A stretch of 64,000 bases of DNA from Variovorax sp. YR216 (GCF_900107745.1 NZ_FNRO01000025.1:1-64000), one strand, 5' to 3'. Numbered from the stretch's first letter, positions 26,369-35,232 are shown. Made by a program: numbers and translations. Notes: generated by a model from the letters alone, not told the origin.

Positions 26369-27211
26369 CTAGAACAGTGATTTCTGCTCCGCGAGCCTCT
26401 GCTCAACCACGCGCGCGCGACGCTCCTCGATGGGGACTGCTTCTGCGCCGCCGTATGCCGACGATGCCGGGCGCATCGAATCCTCCTGCGCGTGTTGCGG
26501 AGCACCTGGCGTGTCGGCCGACGATCGCCTTCGCAAGCGCCGATCCCATCCGCCCAGGACGTGCGCCGGCGTTACCCAGTGGCTCCGCTGCTCGAGGCTG
26601 AGCGCGTTCCCATGGATCACGATCGCAGGCACGTTCAGCAACGACAGTTGCACATACGCCATGTGCGCGGCCGTCGCGTCGATGTCGATCGCCGTCACGT
26701 GCATGGCCGTCTGGTAGTTCACGCCCTGCTCCAATACCGCTTCCGCGCACGCGATCAGCATCCCTCCGGCGCCACATGCGGGCTCGCAGATCGAGACAAA
26801 TCCTTCCCGCTCGACAGTCTTTTTCACGTCGTGCAGGCTGATGTGCGCCATCGCGGACGCGACGCTGGAGGGCGTAAAGAACTGCCCCTTCCAATGGTCT
26901 CCGAGCTCCAACGACATGAAGAGTTCGCCCAGGCAATCGGCAAGCCCACACTGCAGCCAATCGACCAGGATCGCCAGCATCAGCGGAAATTTCTCGACTT
27001 CTGCGGGCTCGTAGCCTTTCACGATATGTAGGTAGCGTTCCTCTCGCGCTGCGAACTGGATTCGGTCGACGCTGTTGCTGATCGCGAGCGCGCTGAGTTC
27101 GCAGAAGTCCGCAAAAACCTTGTGCAAGTGGTGCCTCCGCGCGGTCGCCCGCATGAGGCCGATCAGTTCTTTCTTGTGGGCGCCCTGCCCCCTATGATTT
27201 GGCTTAGCCAT
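26369..27211 (-). CDS. N-6 DNA methylase-like protein lacking the catalytic NPPY motif
   Basis: 280 residues. The HsdM-like region GQFFTPSSVASAMAHI (109-124) and SAM-binding motif EPACGAGG (143-150), then AIDIDATAAHMAYVQLSLLN, are clear. After GNALSL, where the catalytic NPPY/F should come, the sequence instead runs HWVTPAHVLGGWDRRLRRRS. It may therefore bind SAM but not methylate, or be a plasmid-specific variant. No specificity or restriction subunit is adjacent. Confidence 0.75.
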   Translation of the reverse strand: MAKPNHRGQGAHKKELIGLMRATARRHHLHKVFADFCELSALAISNSVDRIQFAAREERYLHIVKGYEPAEVEKFPLMLAILVDWLQCGLADCLGELFMSLELGDHWKGQFFTPSSVASAMAHISLHDVKKTVEREGFVSICEPACGAGGMLIACAEAVLEQGVNYQTAMHVTAIDIDATAAHMAYVQLSLLNVPAIVIHGNALSLEQRSHWVTPAHVLGGWDRRLRRRSSADTPGAPQHAQEDSMRPASSAYGGAEAVPIEERRARVVEQRLAEQKSLF

Positions 27212-27243
27212 GTGTTGTGTTCCTCATTGCGTGGTGCATGGTC

Positions 27244-27278
27244 AGAAGCCGGCGGCTGACCACCAGTCGCCGGCTTCT
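27244..27278. terminator. Hairpin between the DUF932 gene and the methylase gene
   Basis: AGAAGCCGGCG pairs with CGCCGGCTTCT (11 bp) around a 13-base loop. There is no strong T-run on either strand, so it may be an mRNA-stabilising or processing element rather than a full terminator. Confidence 0.5.
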
Positions 27279-27289
27279 GCGCTTGAAGG

Positions 27290-28117
27290 TCAGGCCTTCA
27301 GGCGCTGCATCTCCTCGGCGAGCAGCCAGAGGGCGCGATTGACCCTGATGTTCTGGTCGATGCCTTGCACGGCGCGCGTGCTCTGGCGGCGACCGTTCGA
27401 CGTGCGCGCGGAGAGTCCGCCTTTCACAAAGTTCTCCTGCACACGGTTGAACGTGGTCCAGAGATCGGACTTGACGTCAGCGATGCGGCGCGGCGCAAGA
27501 ATCTGGGCCTCGGTGATTGGCGCGGGCTTCGCCGGGGCGTCGTACTTCAGGGCGAGCGCACAGCGAGCGAAGATCTCCGCCTCGACCGGCTCCAGCGTGA
27601 CGGCCCGCATCTGTTCTCGCTTCTCGCGCACGAGATCGAAGCCGTCGAGCACCTCGAAGGCGCCCTCGATTACGTTGTCGACGATCTCGCCCTTGTGACG
27701 CACCCGCACGTCCGCGATCTGAGTGCCGCAGACAAGACCATTGCTGCACGCGAAGCGGAACATCCCCGCCAGCATCTGATAGCAACTCGTGCCATCGTGG
27801 CTGTTCAGCAGAATGATTTCGTTCGCCTCGGCGTCATCGATCTGGCTCGCATGCCGAAGGCGCAGCATGTGCTTCGTGAAAGCCCGCTTTTCTTCATCGC
27901 GAACGCGCGTCTGGCACACCATGAAAGGCTCGAAGCCCTCCTTGCGCAGGCCTGCGAGAACATGCGAAGTCGGGATGTACGTGTAGCGCTCGGAACGGCT
28001 GCCGTGCGCCGCCTCCGCAAAGATCGAAGGAGCCACCTTGCGCAGTTGCTCATCCGACAGCGGCGAGGGACTGCGGTACGAGTGCGAATTGCGGCCGAAA
28101 CGTGAAGCGAGTTGCAT
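27290..28117 (-). CDS. DUF932/DUF945 plasmid protein
   Basis: 275 residues starting MQLASRFGRNSHSYRSPSPL with AGGAGAGG upstream. YTYIPTSHVLAGLRKEGFEP, NEIILLNSHDGTSCYQMLAG, and FRFACSNGLVCG are hallmarks of the DUF932 family found on plasmids and conjugative elements, related to phage/plasmid proteins of unclear role. Its 5' side is structured element B. Confidence 0.85.
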   Translation of the reverse strand: MQLASRFGRNSHSYRSPSPLSDEQLRKVAPSIFAEAAHGSRSERYTYIPTSHVLAGLRKEGFEPFMVCQTRVRDEEKRAFTKHMLRLRHASQIDDAEANEIILLNSHDGTSCYQMLAGMFRFACSNGLVCGTQIADVRVRHKGEIVDNVIEGAFEVLDGFDLVREKREQMRAVTLEPVEAEIFARCALALKYDAPAKPAPITEAQILAPRRIADVKSDLWTTFNRVQENFVKGGLSARTSNGRRQSTRAVQGIDQNIRVNRALWLLAEEMQRLKA

Positions 28118-28133
28118 GATCTTCCTCTCCTGA

Positions 28134-28532
28134 AGCTGACCGGGTTCCAAGATTCAGAGCCCATCGACTGGGGTTCTGAGGGCATGCGGCAGCTCCGGTG
28201 TTGCTGCCGCCGTACTTCCTGAGTTCGTCGCCCGGTGCGCTGCCGCGCAGGGGATGGACAGGGAGCAAGGGCAGGCCCGGAAGCCGCATGCGGAGCACAG
28301 CCGCAGGCGAGCACCGAACGGGTGAGGACCTGGGCGAAGCCGCACCCTTGAAGCGAAGCGATCGCTGGCCAGCACCGGAGCAAAGTCACCGGCAAAAGCG
28401 AGGAACTCAGGAAGTGCGGAAACACGGCGCCACCGCGCCAGGCACTCAGAACCCGGCGCGCGCCGAGCGCCTACCGCCGGCGGTCACGCCGGCGCTGATT
28501 GCACGAAGTGCAGCTGGCCGCCGCGGGCGGCC
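28134..28532 (-). repeat. Structured intergenic element, copy B
   Basis: About 399 bp, nearly identical to 33877-34274. ACTTCCTGAGTTC (28214-28226) pairs perfectly with GAACTCAGGAAGT (28403-28415), and smaller hairpins occur at both ends (e.g. GGCAGC-N9-GCTGCC). It ends a few bases before the Shine-Dalgarno of the DUF932 gene, so it would form a long 5' leader if transcribed from its far end. A further 20-base match to the copy C region, GCGTCAGGGATGGAAGCCCG, lies at 28561-28580. Confidence 0.75.
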
Positions 28533-28697
28533 GTGACCTGCGCCTGCCAGGCGCAGGCCTGCGTCAGGGATGGAAGCCCGAAGGGGGCGAGACCGCTAGG
28601 GCTCGATGCGAAGCACGACAGCGCGGCCGGCGAGAGCCGGAGACGACCCATCCAGATCGCTTGAATCAACATTTTTGTTTACGATTCGATCACCTCG

Positions 28698-28849
28698 ATG
28701 AAATCCAATGGGGGGCCACAACTCTTCGATTTCTCACCAAGGAAAGATGAAATCGGAACGGAAAACAGTCGCTGTTGCCGCGACACGCCAAGGAACTTGG
28801 CGAAGGATTGCGCAAGGCAATCCTGAGGCAACTCGACATCAAAGATTGA
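28698..28849 (+). pseudogene. hicA: HicA toxin remnant
   Basis: An ATG begins MKSNGG, but the typical HicA N-terminal part with the GSH catalytic His is not present. In another frame the C-terminal part is perfectly recognisable, NGKQSLLPRHAKELGEGLRK followed by AILRQLDIKD and a stop at 28849. The toxin has therefore lost its N-terminal half and its frame, directly upstream of an intact hicB. Confidence 0.7.
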
Positions 28850-28858
28850 GAATGACCG

Positions 28859-29275
28859 ATGTTTAGCTACCCCGCACGTGTCACGCGGGATGGCGATGGC
28901 TACCTGGTGACCTTCCCGGACATCCCGGAAGCCGTGACCGGTGCGAAAGACAAAGCCGAAGCAATCGAGCTGGCGGCCGACGCTCTGACCACCGCGATGG
29001 ACTTCTACTTCGAGGATAGGCGGCCGGTTCCAATGCCGTCACCGTTGAAAAAGGGACAGATCGCCGTCGATCTGCCCGTGAGCGTTTCAGCAAAAGTACT
29101 TTTGCTGAACGAGATGATTGCGCAGGGCAAGCGCCCTGCCGAACTGGCGCGCTTGATGCACACGCGCCCGCAAGAGGTAACCCGCCTCGTGGATCTGCAT
29201 CACGCGACGAAGATCGACACCATCGCTGCGGCTCTGCACGCGATGGGAAAACGGCTCGACATTCGCATCGCCTGA
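28859..29275 (+). CDS. hicB: HicB-type antitoxin
   Basis: 138 residues: an N-terminal partial RNase H-like HicB domain (YPARVTRDGDGYLVTFPDIP, AIELAADALTTAMDFYFEDR) and a C-terminal helix-turn-helix (RPAELARLMHTRPQEVTRLV). It normally neutralises the HicA mRNA interferase, but the adjacent hicA is broken. It starts 9 bases after the hicA remnant stop. Confidence 0.88.
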   Translation: MFSYPARVTRDGDGYLVTFPDIPEAVTGAKDKAEAIELAADALTTAMDFYFEDRRPVPMPSPLKKGQIAVDLPVSVSAKVLLLNEMIAQGKRPAELARLMHTRPQEVTRLVDLHHATKIDTIAAALHAMGKRLDIRIA

Positions 29276-29529
29276 TCGCGATCCGCGCAATGCATGCCGT
29301 GGCGCACGCCAGCACCGGCGTACGACCAGCGCCTACGGCCGTAGGGCCGCCAGGCCCGGCAGCCCGGCCGGGACGCGCTGCCGGGACACGCCGACCATCG
29401 GCGGCCTACCCGGCAAGATCAATCCCAGAATTCAGTGGATAACGCTGTGGATTTGATCCACCAGAAGCCTCGAAAGCGAGGCCCGGCGCGGCTTCGCACT
29501 ACGCTGCCTCCCAAACAGGCAGTAGCGAC

Positions 29530-30555
29530 CTACTCCCCAAAACCCTCAAGTCCAAACCCCTTGCCAGGGCCCTTGGGCGAGCGGGAACGCTGAAGGTCTC
29601 GCGCCGCAACGCGAGCCCTTGCAGCGACGATCTCAGGGTAGCGGCTAAGCGGATCCACGAGCCCGCTTTGCTCCTTCGCCAACTCGGTGCTCGCCGGCTC
29701 GATGGCCGAGCGTAGCTGCACTGCAGCGGCAATCTCCTTCTGCGTCGCGTGCCGGCCTTCAGCGAGCAACATGGCCTCTATGCGATCCGCCGCATCAAGG
29801 AACGCGGTCCGCTCATGCTCTGACCACGGCCTGGCGCGCTCCTGCTGCAGCGCCTCGACGGCCCGAGGCGGATTCTCCCAACGGCCGTTCTTCACCTGGT
29901 TCGTGTAGATCACCTCGTTGCCGCGCCGGTAGAGCGCAAGGCGATCGACGAGCTGCTCCCTCTCAATGCGCTCGATGGTCAACGGCATGCCGTCATAGGC
30001 GGCCTGATGGGAGTGGGGCATCGTCATGCGGCCACTGCCGCGAGCGGCCCGCTGCGCCTCGTAGCGCTCGATGATCCCCTGCCGGCTGAAACGCTCGTTC
30101 ACAGCCAAGGCACGCGCATCGATCTCATAGCCAGCTTCGCGAAACTGCCGCATGGTGTTGGCAACCACATCGCTACTACGGAACGTGCCCTCGATCACGA
30201 CGTTGTAGCGATGGTCCTTGGCATACGAGATGGCCTTCTCCACCCATCTGCCGGCGTCGCGATCGGTGTAGAAGGCGGCGGACTGATCGTCCGCCGCCAT
30301 GAGCCTTTTGAAGCTCGGATGCATGGCGCGCAGGTCGTCGCCAATGATTTCCACGGCTCCCCCACGCGACTCCATCTCGAGCATGGCGGCGGCGAGCGCC
30401 GCGCTCTTGCCTGCGCCTGGTTGACCACCAAAGATGATTGCCACCGGAAGGGAAGATGGACGCGCCTCGGCGAAGAGGCGCGATCGAATTCGTTGGTCGA
30501 AGATCCGCTCGTTTTCAGGTTCGCTCAGGAGATGCAGATCTGCATTGCGATCCAC
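29530..30555 (-). CDS. Zeta-toxin family kinase
   Basis: 341 residues. The Walker A motif FGGQPGAGKSAAL lies at 42-54. EIIGDDLRAMHPSF provides the substrate-binding Asp, and YNVVIEGTFRSSDVV the following strand. Zeta toxins phosphorylate UDP-N-acetylglucosamine and block peptidoglycan synthesis. It begins 3 bases after the stop of the small gene 30559-30855, its likely antitoxin. The C-terminal 100 residues are an Arg/Ala-rich extension. Confidence 0.88.
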   Translation of the reverse strand: MDRNADLHLLSEPENERIFDQRIRSRLFAEARPSSLPVAIIFGGQPGAGKSAALAAAMLEMESRGGAVEIIGDDLRAMHPSFKRLMAADDQSAAFYTDRDAGRWVEKAISYAKDHRYNVVIEGTFRSSDVVANTMRQFREAGYEIDARALAVNERFSRQGIIERYEAQRAARGSGRMTMPHSHQAAYDGMPLTIERIEREQLVDRLALYRRGNEVIYTNQVKNGRWENPPRAVEALQQERARPWSEHERTAFLDAADRIEAMLLAEGRHATQKEIAAAVQLRSAIEPASTELAKEQSGLVDPLSRYPEIVAARARVAARDLQRSRSPKGPGKGFGLEGFGE

Positions 30556-30558
30556 GGC

Positions 30559-30855
30559 TCAGGTGGGCCCGGCCGAAGATTGCAGTTGGCTCCGCGTGGC
30601 CTCCATCGCGGATCGCACCATTGATCCATAGACGGAATTCACACGAGCCACCTCCTCGTCGTCGGTGAGCCGAAGATCCCTGCGTTCGTTGAAGAGCCGG
30701 GTGATCGTCTCGTTCAGTGCCGCGATCGCCACCGCATCCGGATCAGGGCGAGCCTCCTGCTCGTCGAGCTCCGACGTATACACGCCGATCAACGCGGTGA
30801 TGCACTCGCGCGCGCATTCGTAGTCGATCGCCTGCTTCTGGGTCCATTGCTCCAT
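30559..30855 (-). CDS. Small acidic protein, probable antitoxin partner of the zeta-like kinase
   Basis: 98 residues starting MEQWTQKQAIDYECARECIT with GGAGG well placed. Helical and acidic (TSELDEQEARPDPDAVAIAA). Position immediately before the zeta gene with a 3-base gap suggests the antitoxin role, although it does not look like classical epsilon. The open frame extends upstream, but the extension lacks a Shine-Dalgarno. Confidence 0.65.
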   Translation of the reverse strand: MEQWTQKQAIDYECARECITALIGVYTSELDEQEARPDPDAVAIAALNETITRLFNERRDLRLTDDEEVARVNSVYGSMVRSAMEATRSQLQSSAGPT

Positions 30856-30978
30856 GTGCGCCTCCTTGATTTTCAACATGGATCGTGAAAGCGCCATTTT
30901 GCGCCGTGGGGCGCAATGCCTCTGCGCACGATGGGATGCATCAGCGCTTGCAGCGCAGGCCGCCAAGCGGCATTGAAA

Positions 30979-31003
30979 GGCCGTCAGGAAAAGTCTGACG
31001 GCC
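30979..31003. terminator. Bidirectional intrinsic terminator
   Basis: GGCCGTCAG and CTGACGGCC form a perfect 9-bp stem with a 7-base loop, flanked by AAA on the left and TTTT on the right, so it can terminate in both directions. It separates the small-gene operon (31191-33861) from the zeta operon. Confidence 0.8.
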
Positions 31004-31190
31004 TTTTCCCCACGGCAACCTGTGAACCCGCACGAAGGCTCCTGCTACTAGGCAGGGCCTGATCGAGCCCAGAAGCGCGGCGGTCAGCGCTGGATGTCTT
31101 GGTCCGGGGTCATTGGCAACAGAGAACGACAAATTCGCGCGCCCCTACGCGACCCCTCGCGCCGGTACGGTCGGCGAGATCTTTCCACTC

Positions 31191-31457
31191 TCAGCCGAGC
31201 TCGCGCGGCCCGACCATCCGCGCGTCGAAGCGCGCGGATCGAGGCGGGCTGGGATAGACCTCGCGGCGAGCGACCGAGATCGCCGCCTGTGCGGTCCTCG
31301 CACGGACGTAGGCCGTGCGCTTGTAGGTCGGCCTCTTTGCCGGTCCGGCCACGATGTGGACGGCCCACTTCTTCCAATCGCGAAAGGACCAGTAGGCGAT
31401 GCCATCCGCCTCGTCAGGAAAGATCCGTCGATGTTGACCTTGCACTACGTTCACCAT
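31191..31457 (-). CDS. Small plasmid hypothetical protein
   Basis: 88 residues starting MVNVVQGQHRRIFPDEADGI with AAGGAGG upstream. Basic C-terminal half (YKRTAYVRARTAQAAISVAR). Overlaps the preceding gene by 7 bases. Third gene of the ParB-like operon; no family recognised. Confidence 0.6.
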   Translation of the reverse strand: MVNVVQGQHRRIFPDEADGIAYWSFRDWKKWAVHIVAGPAKRPTYKRTAYVRARTAQAAISVARREVYPSPPRSARFDARMVGPRELG

Positions 31458-31762
31458 GCGCCGTCCTCCTTGGCCAGCGCCTTCTTGCAATCTTCGCATT
31501 CGCACGGCGTTGTAGCGCGCAACTGCCGCAGCATTCCGGCGACAGTCGGCTCGATCAGGGTGTGGCAGTAGTCGTCCGCCATGCGCCAGCCGGGCCGCAG
31601 CAGAACGTCGTAGGCGCGGCCATCCGGCCGGTCCGTGTTGTGGCCGCCGCCGACATGCAGTTCAAACACGCGCTCTGGATGGACGTCGCACCAGGCGCGC
31701 AGCGTGGCGGGTGGTGTCTCGCCGCTGTAGCGGACCGCAAGCTTCAATGAATTTCTGTCCAT
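31451..31762 (-). CDS. Small plasmid hypothetical protein
   Basis: 103 residues starting MDRNSLKLAVRYSGETPPAT. Contains GGGHNTDRPDGRAYDVLLRP, and a CECEDCKK cluster near the C-terminus that could bind metal. It is second in the operon, after a hairpin. Function unknown. Confidence 0.6.
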   Translation of the reverse strand: MDRNSLKLAVRYSGETPPATLRAWCDVHPERVFELHVGGGHNTDRPDGRAYDVLLRPGWRMADDYCHTLIEPTVAGMLRQLRATTPCECEDCKKALAKEDGAW

Positions 31763-31785
31763 GATCTTGTTCGCCGTCTGAAAGA

Positions 31786-31814
31786 AGGCGCCGCAGCGCG
31801 AAGCTGCGGCGCCT
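31786..31814 (-). promoter_or_regulatory. Intercistronic hairpin after the ParB-like gene
   Basis: AGGCGCCGCAGC pairs with GCTGCGGCGCCT (12 bp, 5-base loop) in the 56-base gap between the ParB-like gene and the next gene of the same operon. No T-run follows, so it is more likely an mRNA processing or stability element that lowers downstream expression than a full terminator. Confidence 0.55.
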
Positions 31815-31818
31815 CCCA

Positions 31819-33861
31819 TCAGTCCTCCGCGCCCTCCTCTTCGACTGCGACCACGTCGTCGTCATTGACCGCAGGGGCCACATAGGACTGCAGGGTCGAA
31901 GGCAACCAGCGCTTGCCCTCCAAAAGCGCAGCTGCAGCGGCCACCGCATCCGCTTTCTTCATGGCTTCGATGGGCCGCGCGGCCTCTGCGCCGCAAGCTT
32001 GGGTGACCGCTTCGATCATCTTGGCCTTGGAGACGTGGTTCAGGAAGCTCTCGGGCGTCGGCGACCACCAGTCGGCCATGTCGATACCCAATGCCGTCTC
32101 GATGCCTCTCGCCGGATCAAATCCCCGTTGAATCGAACGAACCGGATCCGGGCCCTGCACGCTGTAGGCACGTGCCACAACGCGCGCCAGCAGTTCGAGC
32201 AATCCGTTCACCTCCATCGCCTGCAGTCGATCGAAGAGAGCCGCAGAGTCTCCGGGCAGGTGGTCGCCCCACCCTTCCGCCTGCTCCAGCATCCGAGCAG
32301 CAGGAGATGAGTCAAAGTCCTTCGCGGCACTGGCAATCTTGTGTGCGTTGTTGTCGAAGCGCGCTCCGAGCGGCGACGATTGCCATGGCTCGCGCTCATG
32401 CGAAAGCAAGGTGTGAAGCAAGGCAGCCAATGCGACCTTCGGACTCAGCGTGAACGCGGCGGCAACAGCAGCGGTGCGATGCGCGGTAAGGCTCTGGCAC
32501 AGAGCAGCGCTGAACTCCGCGCGCTCCTTGGGTGCGGATTCATACGACGGGGTGGCACCGCCGCCACCAACGTTGCGATTGGCTTCCTTGCGATCCTCGG
32601 CCCGAACGAGCCCTTCCACACTGGCCAGCGTGCCGCCCTCCCCGATGTAGAGCACGACACCGGCCATTGCCTTCTGATCGGGACTCCATTCGCGCAGCGA
32701 ATCGCGCATCGCGTCGAGTTGGTCGTCCAGCGTGCCGTGCTGCTCTTCGAGGGCCTCGTACTCGGCTTGCTGTTCAGGCGTCCACTCCCGGTCCTCGTCG
32801 GTGTCTGCATCGTAGGAGTTCAGTTCCTCCAGTTCGTCCATGCGGCGGACGATGCGAGCGAGGTCTGCCTCCAAGGCCTCGATGGCCTCGGCCTCTTTCG
32901 CGCTCGGCTGGACCGAAGCGCAGGTCAGCAGCGCGAAGCGCGAGCGCTCCGCGTACGGGAATCCGGCTTCCCTCGCCTCGACCCATTTCCAGCCCAGCGC
33001 ACGGACCGCGTCAGCTTTGGCCTGCAGCTTCTCCGCAGCCAGCCGGTTCAGCAAATCAACGTCATGCAAGAAGCCTTCGCCTTCGTTGGCGAAGATATCG
33101 GTGCGAACGCTGCCCCCCGCAGCGCGATATGCATCGAGACCCACGAACAGAGCCAACGGCTGATCTGCGCGAACCTCTTGCTCCGTCAGCCGGCTCCTGA
33201 TGTTGTGAGCACTGCGCTCCCAGTGAGACAGCGACTCCCACACGCGCACTTGCTGCGCATGGTCCTCTGTGAGGGCCAAGGCCTGCATCTGCGCCTGCTC
33301 GATCTTGCCCTCGCGGAACAGTGCGATGAACATCGGCGCCAGATTGGCGAGCTTGAGACGCCGCTCCACCGTCAGAGCCGACACACCGAAGGCCGCGGCG
33401 ATCTGACCCACGGCCCTGCCCTCCTCCACCATCAGCTTGAACGCTTCCAACTGATCTGCGGGATGCATGGCTTCCTGCGCTGCGTTCTCGGTCAAGCTCA
33501 CAGCCACCGCTCGGTCCACATCGAACACCAGGCATTCGATCGGCACCTCCTTTGCCATTCGCCCCATCTCCACGAGCCACTGCAGCGCGGCCAATCGACG
33601 GCCGCCCGCCACCACGCCGAAGTGCTCACCTTTTGCACCCTTGCGCTTCTCGACCACAACGCACAGCGGGTACAGCAGGCCCTGCGCCTCGATCATCGCG
33701 GCCAGTTCGGGAATCGTTTCCGGGTTGCGCACCTTGCGCACGTTCTGCGCGGACAGGAAGAGACGGTTCAGGGGAATGATCCGACGCTCGCCCTGCTCCA
33801 CCGGCACGGTGTTGCCTTCGACCTCCACCACTGCATCGTTCGTTGCTTCAAAAGCTGACAT
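31819..33861 (-). CDS. Long ParB/RepB/Spo0J-type plasmid protein
   Basis: 680 residues, about twice the size of a standard ParB. The ParB N-terminal nuclease-like domain is visible (GVVAGGRRLAALQWL, SLTENAAQEAMHPADQLEAF), followed by the helix-turn-helix (VGQIAAAFGVSALTVERRLK). A long acidic C-terminal part (EALEADLARIVRRMDELEEL and beyond) is not found in partition ParB. Such proteins occur in conjugative plasmid/ICE accessory operons and may not be centromere binders. The true partition ParB is at 41374-42423. The frame is open 5' through element C, but AGGAG places the start at 33861. Confidence 0.82.
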   Translation of the reverse strand: MSAFEATNDAVVEVEGNTVPVEQGERRIIPLNRLFLSAQNVRKVRNPETIPELAAMIEAQGLLYPLCVVVEKRKGAKGEHFGVVAGGRRLAALQWLVEMGRMAKEVPIECLVFDVDRAVAVSLTENAAQEAMHPADQLEAFKLMVEEGRAVGQIAAAFGVSALTVERRLKLANLAPMFIALFREGKIEQAQMQALALTEDHAQQVRVWESLSHWERSAHNIRSRLTEQEVRADQPLALFVGLDAYRAAGGSVRTDIFANEGEGFLHDVDLLNRLAAEKLQAKADAVRALGWKWVEAREAGFPYAERSRFALLTCASVQPSAKEAEAIEALEADLARIVRRMDELEELNSYDADTDEDREWTPEQQAEYEALEEQHGTLDDQLDAMRDSLREWSPDQKAMAGVVLYIGEGGTLASVEGLVRAEDRKEANRNVGGGGATPSYESAPKERAEFSAALCQSLTAHRTAAVAAAFTLSPKVALAALLHTLLSHEREPWQSSPLGARFDNNAHKIASAAKDFDSSPAARMLEQAEGWGDHLPGDSAALFDRLQAMEVNGLLELLARVVARAYSVQGPDPVRSIQRGFDPARGIETALGIDMADWWSPTPESFLNHVSKAKMIEAVTQACGAEAARPIEAMKKADAVAAAAALLEGKRWLPSTLQSYVAPAVNDDDVVAVEEEGAED

Positions 33862-33876
33862 TTCATTGACTCCTAG

Positions 33877-34274
33877 AGCTGACCGGGTTCCAAGATTCAG
33901 AGCCCATCGACTGGGGTTCTGAGGGCATGCGGCAGCTCCGGTGTTGCTGCCGCCGTACTTCCTGAGTTCGTCGCCCGGTGCACTGCCGCGCAGGGGATGG
34001 ACAGGGAGCAAGGGCAGGCCCGCAGGCCGCATGCGGAGCGCAGCGCAGCGAGCACCGAACGGGTGAGGACCTGGGCGAAGCCGCACCCTTGAAGCGAAGC
34101 GATCGCTGGCCAGCACCGGAGCAAAGTCACCGGCAAAAGCGAGGAACTCAGGAAGTGCGGAAACACGGCGCCACCGCGCCAGGCACTCAGAACCCGGCGC
34201 GCGCCGAGCGCCTACCGCCGGCGGTCACGCCGGCGCTGATCGCACGCAAGTGCAGCTGGCCGCCGCAGGCGGCC
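33877..34274 (-). repeat. Structured intergenic element, copy C
   Basis: About 398 bp, nearly identical to copy B. ACTTCCTGAGTTC (33957-33969) pairs with GAACTCAGGAAGT (34144-34156). It ends about 16 bases before the ParB-like start, as B does before DUF932. Confidence 0.75.
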
Positions 34275-34741
34275 ATGGGCTGCGCCGATCAGGCGCAGGC
34301 CCGCGGAGCTGCCTCGGGCAGTTCCGCGGTATGGAGAGGGAGGCCAAGCGAAGCGCCGGCGGGAGAGGTCTGACAAGACGTCTCCCAGGAGGAGCACCCA
34401 GAAGGCGCCATCATGTGCGCGATCGCGTCAGGGATGGAAGCCCGGGTCGCGACCGAAGGCAGGCCGCGAAGCCCTTCAATTGTTCGCGCACTGATCGATG
34501 CATCCATTCGATCGGCTCTTCAGATGAAGCAAACCGCCACCTGGAGGACGGCGACGCCGAATGGCGGAAAACGTCAGATCGTCGGGAAACAAAGTCCCAT
34601 TCTGCGCCCTCCCCGGCGCACCCGCATCAGCGTCTTCATCGATGAAACCCGGCTGCCTCGGACATAGTCTGGAGCTTGCTTCAGGCTAGAGCGCATCCGG
34701 CAGATGCAACAGGCGCAACACGTGAACCCCAGGAGCCAAAC
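34275..34741. other. Intergenic, GC-rich, no gene
   Basis: The far side of element C. It contains the 20-base GCGTCAGGGATGGAAGCCCG (34435-34454), also present at 28561-28580, and several short inverted repeats. No convincing coding sequence until the Shine-Dalgarno of the next gene. Confidence 0.5.
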
Positions 34742-34945
34742 ATGCTCAGCGCGAGACACAAGGCGCAGATCCTCACCAAAGTTGGCGTGGCGGTGCCGCC
34801 CGAACATAGCGAGCCCGGCAAGGCGTGGCGCCGCGAGATCGACATCCTCTACGCGCAGTTCGCTGCCGCCAGGGCGGCCAAGAGCCTCCGTGAGGCCGAA
34901 GAGGCGCGGCAGATGAAGCTCCTGCGCAAGGCCAATGGCGGCTGA
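34742..34945 (+). CDS. Small plasmid hypothetical protein
   Basis: 67 residues: MLSARHKAQILTKVGVAVPP then AAARAAKSLREAEEARQMKL. AGGAG is seven bases upstream. The C-terminal half is a charged helix. Function unknown. Confidence 0.6.
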   Translation: MLSARHKAQILTKVGVAVPPEHSEPGKAWRREIDILYAQFAAARAAKSLREAEEARQMKLLRKANGG

Positions 34946-34995
34946 GCCGCCCAGCGCCCTCGATCACGCGGCCGAACCCCAGAAGCCACTCATGG

Positions 34996-35232
34996 GCGCT
35001 CGGCTTCGTATCTGCACCAACAGCGAGCGCATGGGCAGCAATCATCTCGTCGAAGTCCCCGATGGACTGGCCTTGAGCTTTGAGGTGGGCGCGCAGCGTG
35101 CCATGGCTGTCGGCTCGTCATGTCGTCCCGGCGGACGTAGACCTCGGTGACGTCCTCAAAGCGAAACTCCGCCGGCAGTCGCACGGCTTGACTCCCCCCA
35201 CTGGCAAAGAGCTTGGCTTTTGCAGTGTGCAT
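34996..35232 (-). pseudogene. vapBC remnant: VapB start joined to VapC end
   Basis: The 5' end is an AbrB-type VapB (MHTAKAKLFASGGSQAVRLP, then AEFRFEDVTEVYVRRD). After about 40 codons the frame changes and the sequence is the end of a PIN-domain VapC (TLRAHLKAQGQSIGDFDEMI, then AAHALAVGA). The rest of VapB and most of VapC, including the N-terminal catalytic Asp, are deleted. Confidence 0.7.

Noticed and set aside
29276-29529. Second replication origin (TTATCCAC-like boxes near 29440)
   Set aside because: Only one or two DnaA-like boxes with no iterons or initiator gene; the supported origin is at 39.7-39.9 kb.
32341-33858. 505-codon open frame opposite the ParB-like gene
   Set aside because: It is antisense to a well-supported gene and has His/Gln/Arg-rich shadow composition without a recognisable domain.
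33897-34166. Coding sequence within structured elements B and C (also 28154-28425 and 25566-25943)
   Set aside because: Translations are similar only because the DNA is duplicated; the conserved feature is inverted-repeat DNA, and the frames have no proper start.
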